From contig JAKBCX010000042.1 of NCBI GenBank assembly GCA_021807465.1, forward strand, positions 1-8,555: a stretch of 8,555 nucleotides of DNA, written 5' to 3'. This DNA comes from Pseudomonadota bacterium (GTDB lineage Bacteria > Pseudomonadota > Alphaproteobacteria > Acetobacterales > Acetobacteraceae). Within the stretch, counting starts at the first letter, position 1; each line of letters begins with the position of its first letter. Both the position numbers and the translations under genes were made by a program. Under the pieces are notes generated by a model. That model did no database searches. It saw only the letters and a list, made by a program, of their open reading frames with translations, and was not told the DNA's origin. Shown piece by piece: positions 1 to 6,514 of the stretch.

Positions 1-1522
1 CAACCCCGGTATCGACCGAAAACACGGCAACATCACCGCTGCGTAAGGACTCAATGCCAGCCTCCGCCGCCCATTCCAGATCCTGCGGCCACACATTGCG
101 GCCATTAACAAGGATGAGGTCTTTGGCACGGCCGGTGATAACAAGCTGCCCGCCCGCGAAATAGCCGAGATCGCCCGTATCCAGCCAGCCTTCGGGCGAG
201 AGCACACGGGCGGTTTCGTCCTCGGCGCCGAAATAGCCCTGCATGAGGCTGGGACCACGCACGAAGATGCGGCCAACCTGGCGCTCGGGCAGCGTCTCGC
301 CCAATTCGCCGCGCACCTCGGCATCGTGTTCTGGCAGCATGCGCCCGCAATATACAAAGCCGCGGGTGCGGCCGGTGTTGCCATTGGCGGGCACGGCGCG
401 GTGTTCGCGCTCCAGTATGGCGCTGTCGATAACATCTTGCAGCGCGCCCTGGCCGGACGGCGTGAAGCTAAGCGCCAAAGTGGCCTCCGCCATGCCGTAG
501 CACGGCACGAAGGCGCCTGCGTTGAAGCTGCAATCCTCGAAGCGGGCGGCGAATTTTTCCAGCACCAACGGGCGCACCATGTCTCCGCCTATGCCTGCGC
601 GGCGCCAGGTGGAAAGATTGAGGCCCTCGGTGGAGGCGGTTTCCGCGCGGCGGAGCGCCAGCTCGTACCCAAAGGAGGGGCTGAAAGAGACTGTGCCGCC
701 ATTACGGCCGATGAGGTCCAGCCACAGCAGCGGGCGGCGGGCGAATTCACGCGTTGGCAGCAGATCGACCGTAAGCTGGCAGGCCATGGGCATGAGGAAA
801 AACCCGACCAAACCCATATCGTGATAGAAGGGCAGCCAGCTTGTGCAGCGGTCCTGCTCGGTCACGCCCAGCCCGTCGCGCGCCATGTAATGGGCATTGG
901 CCATAAAGGCGCGCTGAGTGACGGCAACGCCGAGCGGGAAGCGCGTGCTGCCGGAGGAGAATTGCAGATAAGCCAGCGAATCCGGGTTTTGCGGCGGCAA
1001 GGGGGCGCTTGGGGCGGAATCGAGCTGCTTATAACTGCCGCAAAGGCGAAGATTTAGGCCCTCGCCCGCTTCCAGCACCCAGGTTTCCAGCATATCCGGC
1101 CCGAACAAGGCATGAGCCTGAGCGGTTTCCACCATGCGGCGCAAATGGGCGATATAGCCTTCGCGCCCGCCAAAGGCAGCGGGCAGCGGCAAGGGCGCGG
1201 GCACCAGCCCGGCATATTGGCAGGCGCAGAAGGCACGCAGGAAATCGCCATCGCTCTCCGCCACCAGCCCCACACGCTCGCCAGGTTGCAGGCCAGCACC
1301 CAGCAGGCGCTGGGCGAGGCTCAACGCCTGGGCGCGAAGCGTTTTATAGGGCAGAACCTCGGCTAATACCCCCTTGCCGGAATAGATGTTGAAACCGGTC
1401 TCGCCTTCCGCCGCGTAATCCAGCGCCTGGGCGATGGTACCAAAGCTGGCATAGGTAATGACACGGCCGGGCGTGCTGGTGGGGGTAGGCTTTGCGCCGG
1501 AAGATGGTTCGAACTGCGACAC
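1..1522 (-). CDS. aasR: Fatty-acyl-AMP ligase (AasR-like), C-terminus cut off by window edge
   Basis: Probably activates a long-chain fatty acid with ATP to acyl-AMP and loads it on a dedicated acyl carrier protein in the cytoplasm, supplying serine palmitoyltransferase. The minus-strand frame is open from 1522 to base 2 (507 residues) with no stop. ANL-superfamily motifs appear in order: P-loop LQFSSGSTRFPLGV (186-199, Leu where acyl-CoA synthetases usually carry Lys), SWLPFYHDMGL (228-238), YGMAEATLA (342-350), DTGDLGYF (448-455) and the hinge region GRAKDL...NGRNVWPQDLE (464-483). The 'RN-W-PQDLE' ending and the SPSFGYEL segment (281-288) favour the acyl-AMP ligase branch over acyl-CoA ligases. 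Family members are about 570-600 residues, so roughly 70-90 are missing, including the C-terminal subdomain. I chose GTG at 1522, preceded by GGA seven bases upstream, because homology-like sequence begins shortly after it. An in-frame ATG at 1615 would add 31 low-complexity residues. The symbol rests on the acpR/spt genes 6 kb away and on Caulobacter aasR. Confidence 0.88.
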   Translation of the reverse strand, partial: MSQFEPSSGAKPTPTSTPGRVITYASFGTIAQALDYAAEGETGFNIYSGKGVLAEVLPYKTLRAQALSLAQRLLGAGLQPGERVGLVAESDGDFLRAFCACQYAGLVPAPLPLPAAFGGREGYIAHLRRMVETAQAHALFGPDMLETWVLEAGEGLNLRLCGSYKQLDSAPSAPLPPQNPDSLAYLQFSSGSTRFPLGVAVTQRAFMANAHYMARDGLGVTEQDRCTSWLPFYHDMGLVGFFLMPMACQLTVDLLPTREFARRPLLWLDLIGRNGGTVSFSPSFGYELALRRAETASTEGLNLSTWRRAGIGGDMVRPLVLEKFAARFEDCSFNAGAFVPCYGMAEATLALSFTPSGQGALQDVIDSAILEREHRAVPANGNTGRTRGFVYCGRMLPEHDAEVRGELGETLPERQVGRIFVRGPSLMQGYFGAEDETARVLSPEGWLDTGDLGYFAGGQLVITGRAKDLILVNGRNVWPQDLEWAAEAGIESLRSGDVAVFSVDTGV

Positions 1523-1613
1523 AGTTGTTCCGGCTAACAGACCTGCTTTGTAATGGCAATGGCGGAACAGGCCTGCATTTGACGGCGGGCCTTGCAGCCG
1601 CCTATCTCCGGCC
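1523..1613. promoter_or_regulatory. Divergent intergenic region between acyl-AMP ligase and glycosyltransferase genes
   Basis: These 91 bp separate two head-to-head genes. On the plus strand TTGTTC (1525-1530) and TGTAAT (1549-1554) are 18 bp apart and make a plausible sigma-70 promoter for the glycosyltransferase: the -10 matches 5 of 6 and the -35 matches 3 of 6. An inverted repeat, TGTTCCG at 1526-1532 and CGGAACA at 1563-1569, brackets this -10 and might be an operator, though 7 bp could be chance. No convincing minus-strand hexamer pair was found. Neither gene has a strong Shine-Dalgarno sequence. Confidence 0.4.
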
Positions 1614-2570
1614 ATGACCATTCCCGCCAGAGTGCATTTTGTATGGATCGGCCCTGCCCTGCCCTGGCCCTACGTGTTTGCCGTGCTCTCAGCCGCGGCG
1701 CGGGGAGAGCTGGAAGAGGTTATTCTTCATCACACTGACGAATTGCTGGAGGGGCCAGAGCTAGCAGCACTACGCGCCGCCAGGAATGTGCGGCTGCAGC
1801 GTGATAATCCACTTGCTTTACTGCTTGATGCCGGAGCAAGGCTGGGCCTGGGCGATGAGCTGGCCACGCTGTATGGCGGCCTGACCAGCCCGGTGCAGCG
1901 GGCAGATGTGCTGCGCGCGGCGATTTTATATCTGCAAGGCGGCATCTATCTCGACATGGACACCGTGACCATCGCCTCGCTGCGCCCGCTGCTGACCGCG
2001 CCGCAATTTGTGGGCACGGAATATATTGTGTGGCCGCATTGGGTGCGCGCCTCACGCTCGCCCTTTGTGTGGGCGCGGCATCTGGCGCTGGATGTGCTGC
2101 GCAAGGCGCTGCGCATAATGCCGGGCGGCTGGCGCGGCTTTCGGCTTGTGGAGCGCTGGTATTTTCCGGGCGTGAATAACGCGGTGATGGGCGCGGCACT
2201 TGGCGCGCCGCTGTTTGCCGCCTATCTGCACGCCATGGTGGAACTGCCTGCTGCGCGGCGCACACAAGCCTACGCGCTGGGGCCGGATTTGCTGCAGGAA
2301 CTGGTTGGGCAATTTCCCGCGGCGGCGCTAACCATCCATCAACCTGGGGTGTTTTATCCGCTGCCGCCCGAAATTTCCGAGCATTGGTTCCGCCCCAGGC
2401 GCCACGCAAACCTGGCCCGCGCCCTGCGCCCCGAAACACGGCTTGTGCATTGGTATGCCTCGGTCCGCAGCAAACCGTACATGGCGCAAATGAACCCGGA
2501 TTACGTGCGCAAGCATGCGCAAAACCAACTCTATTGCGCGTTGGTTAATGCCGCGCTGCCCGGCGTGTAA
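1614..2570 (+). CDS. GT32-type DXD glycosyltransferase, possible glycosyl-inositolphospholipid synthase
   Basis: Predicted nucleotide-sugar-dependent glycosyltransferase of the 'DXD sugar-binding' group (GT32; Och1, Sur1/Csg1 and alpha-4-GlcNAc-transferase relatives). The 318-residue protein begins with the family's N-terminal strand, PARVHFVWIGP (4-14). It carries the hallmark block AD--R---LY--GGIYLDMD (97-116), whose D114 and D116 should bind the metal-nucleotide complex. The C-terminal H279-W280 dipeptide (279-280) resembles the conserved histidine-tryptophan near the end of the family. No signal peptide or convincing membrane helix is visible, so it is probably cytosolic or peripheral on the inner membrane. 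The ATG at 1614 fits the family start but has no clear ribosome binding site; its ATG and an in-frame ATG of the opposite gene share one CATG. It lies 147 bp upstream of the inositol-phosphate synthase gene on the same strand. Sugar and acceptor cannot be read from sequence. An inositol-phosphate lipid acceptor is inferred from the neighbours; a capsular or LPS role remains possible. Confidence 0.82.
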   Translation: MTIPARVHFVWIGPALPWPYVFAVLSAAARGELEEVILHHTDELLEGPELAALRAARNVRLQRDNPLALLLDAGARLGLGDELATLYGGLTSPVQRADVLRAAILYLQGGIYLDMDTVTIASLRPLLTAPQFVGTEYIVWPHWVRASRSPFVWARHLALDVLRKALRIMPGGWRGFRLVERWYFPGVNNAVMGAALGAPLFAAYLHAMVELPAARRTQAYALGPDLLQELVGQFPAAALTIHQPGVFYPLPPEISEHWFRPRRHANLARALRPETRLVHWYASVRSKPYMAQMNPDYVRKHAQNQLYCALVNAALPGV

Positions 2571-2583
2571 GCAGCGCATGTCT

Positions 2584-2598
2584 GCCCCAATATGGGGC
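2584..2598 (+). terminator. Small perfect hairpin downstream of glycosyltransferase gene
   Basis: GCCCCA-ATA-TGGGGC forms a perfect 6-bp stem with a 3-base loop, 13 bases after the glycosyltransferase stop codon. It could act as a terminator or partial attenuator before the inositol unit. However, the following bases (TAAGCCTTTGAC) have only a short T run, so an intrinsic terminator is not well supported. A protein-binding operator is equally possible. Confidence 0.3.
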
Positions 2599-2717
2599 TA
2601 AGCCTTTGACTTATCAGAAGCCTCGCGTACTTGCGGCCTATCCGCCAAGCCTGTAGGGTAACAAATCATTCATACACGCGGATGGGCCAGCGTTTTTCAG
2701 GTAGGTGAGGTTTCACA
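2599..2717 (+). promoter_or_regulatory. Leader and presumed promoter region of the inositol unit
   Basis: This is the gap between the hairpin and the inositol-phosphate synthase start. TTGACT at 2606-2611 resembles a -35 box but has no good -10 at 16-18 bp. TTGCGG (2631-2636) and TAGGGT (2654-2659) are 17 bp apart but each matches only 3 of 6. The ribosome binding site AGGTGAGG (2703-2710), seven bases before the ATG, is the best in the window and fixes the synthase start. It also suggests that the three-gene unit can be translated strongly. Confidence 0.35.
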
Positions 2718-3851
2718 ATGGGAAGTAAGAGCGGCATCCGCATCGCGATCGCCGGCATCGGCAATTGTGCCAGCTCTCTGATCCAGGGCATCCATTACTA
2801 CACGCCTGAGCGTTGCCTCCAAGATGTCATCGGCCTGATGCACACCGAAATTGGCGGCTACCGTCCGTGCGATATCGAGGTTGTGGCGGCGTTTGATGTG
2901 GATGCGCGCAAGGTGGGCCAAAATGTGCACCGCGCCATATTCGCCAAGCCCAACTGCACCACAGTGTTCCAGGCCGATATTCCCGATAGCGGCGTGATTG
3001 TGCAGATGGGCCAAGTGCTGGACGGCATTTCCGGGCACATGGACGATTACGCCGAGGACCGCACCTTTGTGAAAGCCGATGCGCCCGAACTCAGCAAGGC
3101 ACAGATTGTGGCCGAGCTGCGCAGGAGCCGCGCCGATGTGCTGCTGAATTATATGCCCGTTGGCTCCGAGCAGGCCGCGCGCTTCTATGCCGAATGCGCG
3201 CTGGAGGCCGGGGTGGGATTCATCAACAACATGCCGGTGTTTATTGCCTCTGACCCGGAATTTGCCGCCCGCTTTGCCGCCCGCAATATCCCCATCATCG
3301 GCGACGACATCAAATCACAGCTTGGCGCCACCATTACGCATCGTGTGCTGACAGATTTATTCGCCAAGCGCGGCGTGAAGCTGCTGCGCACGTACCAGTT
3401 GAACACCGGCGGCAATACCGACTTTTTGAACATGAAGAACCAGGAGCGCCTGGCTTCGAAGAAAAAATCGAAGACCGAGGCCGTGCAGGCCGTCACCAAG
3501 GCGCGGCTGGAAAACGAGAATATCCATATCGGCCCCAGCGACTACGTGCCCTGGCAGAATGACAACAAGATCTGCTTCATCCGCATGGAAGGGCACGGGT
3601 TCGGCGATGTGCCGATGGATTTGGAACTGCGCCTCTCGGTGCAGGACAGCCCAAATTCCGCCGGCGTGGTCATCGACATGATCCGCTGCTGCAAAATCGC
3701 GCTCGAGAACGGCGTGGGCGGCGTGCTGGCCGGGCCATCCGCATATTTCTGCAAACACCCGCCGGTGCAATACACCGACGATGTGGCCCATGAGATGACG
3801 GAAGAGTTCATTGCCGCTTGCACGGCGGAAAAAGCCGCCGCCGCGGAATGA
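2718..3851 (+). CDS. ino1: myo-Inositol-1(3)-phosphate synthase
   Basis: Converts D-glucose-6-phosphate to myo-inositol phosphate by an NAD+-dependent oxidation, aldol cyclisation and re-reduction in the cytosol. The 377-residue length fits the compact bacterial/archaeal form; eukaryotic enzymes are about 510-550. Visible motifs are the Rossmann NAD loop GIGNCASSL (13-21), [10 protein letters not shown] (171-180), GDDIKSQ-GATITHR (195-209), [15 protein letters not shown] (225-239), the lysine-rich SKKKSKT (247-253), which should hold catalytic lysines, IGPSDYVPW (271-279) and [11 protein letters not shown] (310-320). It strongly resembles the mycobacterial Ino1 type as I recall that family. 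The start has a good AGGTGAGG ribosome binding site. The stop overlaps the next start as ATGA, so the two are very likely co-translated. An Ala/Glu-rich tail (369-377) is unremarkable. In this setting the product probably feeds an inositol lipid rather than mycothiol, since no mycothiol genes are seen. Confidence 0.95.
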   Translation: MGSKSGIRIAIAGIGNCASSLIQGIHYYTPERCLQDVIGLMHTEIGGYRPCDIEVVAAFDVDARKVGQNVHRAIFAKPNCTTVFQADIPDSGVIVQMGQVLDGISGHMDDYAEDRTFVKADAPELSKAQIVAELRRSRADVLLNYMPVGSEQAARFYAECALEAGVGFINNMPVFIASDPEFAARFAARNIPIIGDDIKSQLGATITHRVLTDLFAKRGVKLLRTYQLNTGGNTDFLNMKNQERLASKKKSKTEAVQAVTKARLENENIHIGPSDYVPWQNDNKICFIRMEGHGFGDVPMDLELRLSVQDSPNSAGVVIDMIRCCKIALENGVGGVLAGPSAYFCKHPPVQYTDDVAHEMTEEFIAACTAEKAAAAE

Positions 3852-4567
3852 AATGTCTGATCGCCGCTGCCGGGCAAGGCACCAGGCTGCGGGAAAAAGG
3901 GGAGCTTAAACCGCTTATCCCGATAAAGGGCGTACCGCTTATTGAGCGCGTGATTACCAATGCGCGCGCGGGCGGGGTGGATGGTTTTTTCGCCGTCACC
4001 GGCTACCGGTCTGATGAATTGCAGGCGCGGCTGGGCGAGATTGCGGCGCGCGATGGCGTGGCGATTACGCGCATCTTCAACCGCAACTGGGACCGCGCCA
4101 ATGGTGTTTCAGTGCTCGCCGCCAAGCAGTTTATCGACGAGCCGTTTCTGCTGACCATGTGCGACCATCTGGTGGACCCGGAAATTTTCCGCGCGCTGAT
4201 TGCGGCGGGCACGGAGCCGGGAACGGTGACGCTGGCGGTGGATTTCAACATCGAGAACCCGCTGAACGACCCCGAGGATGTGACGCGGGTGAAGTGCGAG
4301 GGGAACCGGCTGAAGCATATCGGCAAGGTGATCCGCGACTTCAACTGCTTCGATACAGGGGTGTTCCTCTGCACGCCCATTATGTTCGATGCACTGATCG
4401 AGAGTCAGGCGCGGGGGGACGATTCCATCTCGGGCGCCATGAACGTGCTGGCGGAATGGGGCAAGGCGCGTGTGTTTGATATTGGCCGCCGGGTGTGGGT
4501 GGATGTTGATGACCCGGTGGCATTCGCCAAGGCCGAAAAGCTGCTCGAAGATGGGCTTCTATCGTAG
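3848..4567 (+). CDS. Nucleotidyltransferase, probable CTP:inositol-1-phosphate cytidylyltransferase
   Basis: A 239-residue GT-A-like nucleotidyltransferase, predicted to join an NTP and a phosphorylated small molecule into an NDP-activated compound. The N-terminal signature is [12 protein letters not shown] (3-14) followed by [14 protein letters not shown] (21-35), the NTP- and metal-binding part of the fold. RANGVSVL (83-90) and MCDHLVDP (104-111) follow, with D106 a likely metal ligand, then VDVDDP (218-223) near the end. The MCDH and ANG-S elements resemble the inositol-1-phosphate cytidylyltransferase domain of the archaeal and bacterial di-myo-inositol phosphate enzymes, where that domain is fused to a CDP-alcohol transferase. 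Here the two activities would be separate adjacent genes. The ATG at 3848 overlaps the synthase stop (ATGA); an upstream in-frame ATG at 3818 would start inside the synthase gene and add residues before the fold, so I rejected it. CTP and inositol phosphate as substrates are inferred from the neighbours. A phosphocholine or sugar-phosphate substrate is the main alternative. Confidence 0.85.
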   Translation: MKCLIAAAGQGTRLREKGELKPLIPIKGVPLIERVITNARAGGVDGFFAVTGYRSDELQARLGEIAARDGVAITRIFNRNWDRANGVSVLAAKQFIDEPFLLTMCDHLVDPEIFRALIAAGTEPGTVTLAVDFNIENPLNDPEDVTRVKCEGNRLKHIGKVIRDFNCFDTGVFLCTPIMFDALIESQARGDDSISGAMNVLAEWGKARVFDIGRRVWVDVDDPVAFAKAEKLLEDGLLS

Positions 4568-4573
4568 AATTTC

Positions 4574-5431
4574 ATGATGAGCGAGCCAGTCAAGCGCGCG
4601 GCGGAGATTGAGGAGCCGAGCAATCTTTACGTCATCCACCCGCTTTCGGCCTGGATTGTGCCGTATTGCGCGCGGGCCGGCATTACGCCCAACCAACTCT
4701 CGCTGGCCGGCATGGGCTGCGGCATCGCGGCAGGCGTGGCGTATCATTTCTATCCGCATACATGGTGCGTGCTGCTGGGCTTCGCGCTTATGTTTATCTG
4801 GCATGTGCTGGATGGCGCGGATGGCCAGTTGGCGCGCTACACGGGCAATTTCTCGGCCTTTGGCAAAATCGTCGATGGCATCTGCGATTATGTGACTTTC
4901 GCCGCCGTATATATCGGGCTTGCGCTTACGCTGGCGCGGTTTCATGGCGGCTGGGTGTGGGGCATCGCCATCCTTGCCGGGCTATGCCATGCGGTGCAGT
5001 CGGCGGCATACGAGCTGCAGCGGCAATATTACAACGTATATGGGCTGGGGCGGAAATCGGCCGCGCTGCCAGATTTGGAAGCTGCTGCCCCGCCCGGCGC
5101 GGCGGCATGGCTCAACCGTGTTTACACACGGGCGCAACTACTTATCGCGGGAGATGCGGCGCGTTTCCATGCACGCTTGGCGGCGGCGCTGGCGGCAAAG
5201 CCGGATGAGGCCAGCACCCTGCGGGCGCGTTATTGCGCCGCCTTTGCCCCCTCCATCCGCCGCTGGGCGCTGCTTTCGGCCAATATGCGAACCCTGGCGA
5301 TCTTCCTGTTCGCCCTGGCTTCTGCGCCGCTGCTGTATTTTCTGTTTGAGGTTTTCGCCCTTACCGGGCTTCTGGCCTGGCTGCTGGTGGCGCAGCGGGC
5401 GCGCTATGCGGCATTTGCCTCAAACCTTTGA
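4574..5431 (+). CDS. CDP-alcohol phosphatidyltransferase, candidate phosphoinositol-lipid (ceramide) synthase
   Basis: An integral inner-membrane enzyme of the CDP-alcohol phosphotransferase family, which moves a phospho-alcohol from a CDP-linked donor to an acceptor alcohol. The full signature D-x2-DG-x2-AR-x8-G-x3-D-x3-D is intact: D80, D83, G84, A87, R88, G97, D101, D105. These aspartates bind two metals and act on the cytoplasmic face in family structures. Hydrophobic segments lie near 43-58, 63-79, 100-122, 126-142, 240-257 and 258-274. Residues about 148-235 form a polar, Ala/Arg-rich stretch between membrane helices, making the protein (285 residues) longer than the usual 180-220. The start is ATGATG at 4574/4577, and the choice between the two is open. 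The gene follows the nucleotidyltransferase stop by 6 bp, implying co-transcription. Since the neighbour should make CDP-inositol, the expected reaction is CDP-inositol plus lipid alcohol giving inositol phospholipid plus CMP. Ceramide is the favoured acceptor by context; CDP-diacylglycerol plus inositol phosphate is the alternative chemistry. Confidence 0.88.
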   Translation: MMSEPVKRAAEIEEPSNLYVIHPLSAWIVPYCARAGITPNQLSLAGMGCGIAAGVAYHFYPHTWCVLLGFALMFIWHVLDGADGQLARYTGNFSAFGKIVDGICDYVTFAAVYIGLALTLARFHGGWVWGIAILAGLCHAVQSAAYELQRQYYNVYGLGRKSAALPDLEAAAPPGAAAWLNRVYTRAQLLIAGDAARFHARLAAALAAKPDEASTLRARYCAAFAPSIRRWALLSANMRTLAIFLFALASAPLLYFLFEVFALTGLLAWLLVAQRARYAAFASNL

Positions 5432-6514
5432 AGGCCGCTGCAAGCGCAAATGTGTGCGCCGCATTGCACGCGCGGCGATATAGCCAAGCAGCAATGAGGG
5501 CGCGAGCGCGGTGATGGGCGGCGGCAGGCTGATACGCTCGCCGAAATAGAAAAAAAGCTGCTGCGCCAGTTCAAACCCAATGCCGAGCAGCGCGCCGGTA
5601 AGCACCTGCCGCCCGGCGCTTTGCACACGCTGGGTATCAAACGCGAAGGGTGCCGCGGCCATCACCAAGGCCAGCAGCGAGAGCGGGATCGCCACCATGC
5701 TCCAGAAAGCCAGCTCATCCTCGGTAGCTTGCTGGCCGCCCAGGCGCAGATCGTGAATATATCGGAACAGATCGACCGGCGGCATGGTCTCCGGCGGTAA
5801 TTGCAGCAGGCGCATATGCTGCGGCGTGACAATGGCGTTCCAGGTCAGGCTGGGCATTGTGGTGGTGACAAATTGCGTCCCCTGCACTTGTTTTTCGAGA
5901 ACATCCTCAAGCCGCCAGCTTCCATCCGGTTCTATGCGCGCGCGCGCCGCGTGCAGGTAGCGCGTCAGGCTGCCATCATCGCCGAAGCTGTAAATATCGA
6001 TGTCCTCAGGTTGTTTACCGAAGCCGAAATTCTGCACGTTGAGAAATTCGCGGCCGCGCGCCACCCAGAACCCGCCATAATGCAGCGCCGTCGCGGTATC
6101 GGAAAGGGCTGCCTGCTGCGTGCTTTGGGCGAGAAGCTGCGCGGTGGGGACAACATATTGCGCGATGAGGAACAGCACGAAGATGATGGGCGCGGAGAGC
6201 TTGAGCAACGCGCCGATGATGCGCGCCTGCGAAACGCCAAGGCTGCGCCAGGCTGTAAGCTCGGAATGGCGCGCCAGCACGCCCAATGCGAGCAGGCTGG
6301 CCAGCATCATGGCCACGGGGGCGAGAATGAGCACGCGCGAGGGCGCGGTGAAAATGGTGTAGATGAGAGCATCCCGCGCATCGTAATGCCCCTGCCCCAC
6401 CAGCGAGAGCTGCTGCACGAAATCGAGCAGGCTGAACAGCACGGTAAGCCCAGCCATGGCCAGCAGGAAAATACGCAGGGTGAGAACGCCGATATGGCGG
6501 TCGAGTTGATTCAT
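5420..6514 (-). CDS. lptG: LptG-family lipid export permease
   Basis: A 364-residue permease of the YjgP/YjgQ (LptF/LptG) family. In the Lpt system LptF and LptG form the membrane part of the LptB2FG ABC transporter, which extracts lipid from the inner membrane. The architecture fits: membrane helices near 11-33, 49-80 and 98-121, a cytoplasmic coupling segment HSELTAWRSLGVS (83-95), a periplasmic beta-rich domain at about 125-265, then helices near 269-292, 304-325 and 332-351. The segment DLFRYIHDLRLGGQ...ELAFW (249-271) is the typical LptG run into the fourth helix. The ATG at 6514 overlaps the lptF stop as ATGA, indicating translational coupling; longer open sequence upstream to 6817 lies inside lptF and is rejected. 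The stop overlaps the convergent CDP-alcohol transferase gene by 12 bp. No lptD, surA or pdxA follows, unlike the common housekeeping order, so a dedicated sphingolipid-export role is possible. The symbol denotes family, not proven substrate. Confidence 0.9.
   Translation of the reverse strand: MNQLDRHIGVLTLRIFLLAMAGLTVLFSLLDFVQQLSLVGQGHYDARDALIYTIFTAPSRVLILAPVAMMLASLLALGVLARHSELTAWRSLGVSQARIIGALLKLSAPIIFVLFLIAQYVVPTAQLLAQSTQQAALSDTATALHYGGFWVARGREFLNVQNFGFGKQPEDIDIYSFGDDGSLTRYLHAARARIEPDGSWRLEDVLEKQVQGTQFVTTTMPSLTWNAIVTPQHMRLLQLPPETMPPVDLFRYIHDLRLGGQQATEDELAFWSMVAIPLSLLALVMAAAPFAFDTQRVQSAGRQVLTGALLGIGFELAQQLFFYFGERISLPPPITALAPSLLLGYIAARAMRRTHLRLQRPSKV

Noticed and set aside
326..1057. Long plus-strand open frame (243 codons), with others at 243-500, 522-824 and 1009-1392
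   Set aside because: These are antisense to the acyl-AMP ligase, whose minus-strand frame carries every expected motif in order. The antisense translations are low-complexity with no recognisable motif, which is typical of high-GC DNA.
1720..2439. Minus-strand open frame of 239 codons
   Set aside because: Shadow of the GT32 gene. Its translation is Arg/Ala/Pro-rich with no domain pattern, while the plus strand has the DXD motif and a sensible start.
3357..3791. Minus-strand open frame of 144 codons inside the inositol-phosphate synthase gene
   Set aside because: Antisense to conserved synthase motifs and without protein-like features of its own.
3818..3847. Earlier ATG for the nucleotidyltransferase
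   Set aside because: It would add ten basic residues before the conserved N-terminal strand. The ATG at 3848 gives the ATGA coupling and the family's usual start.
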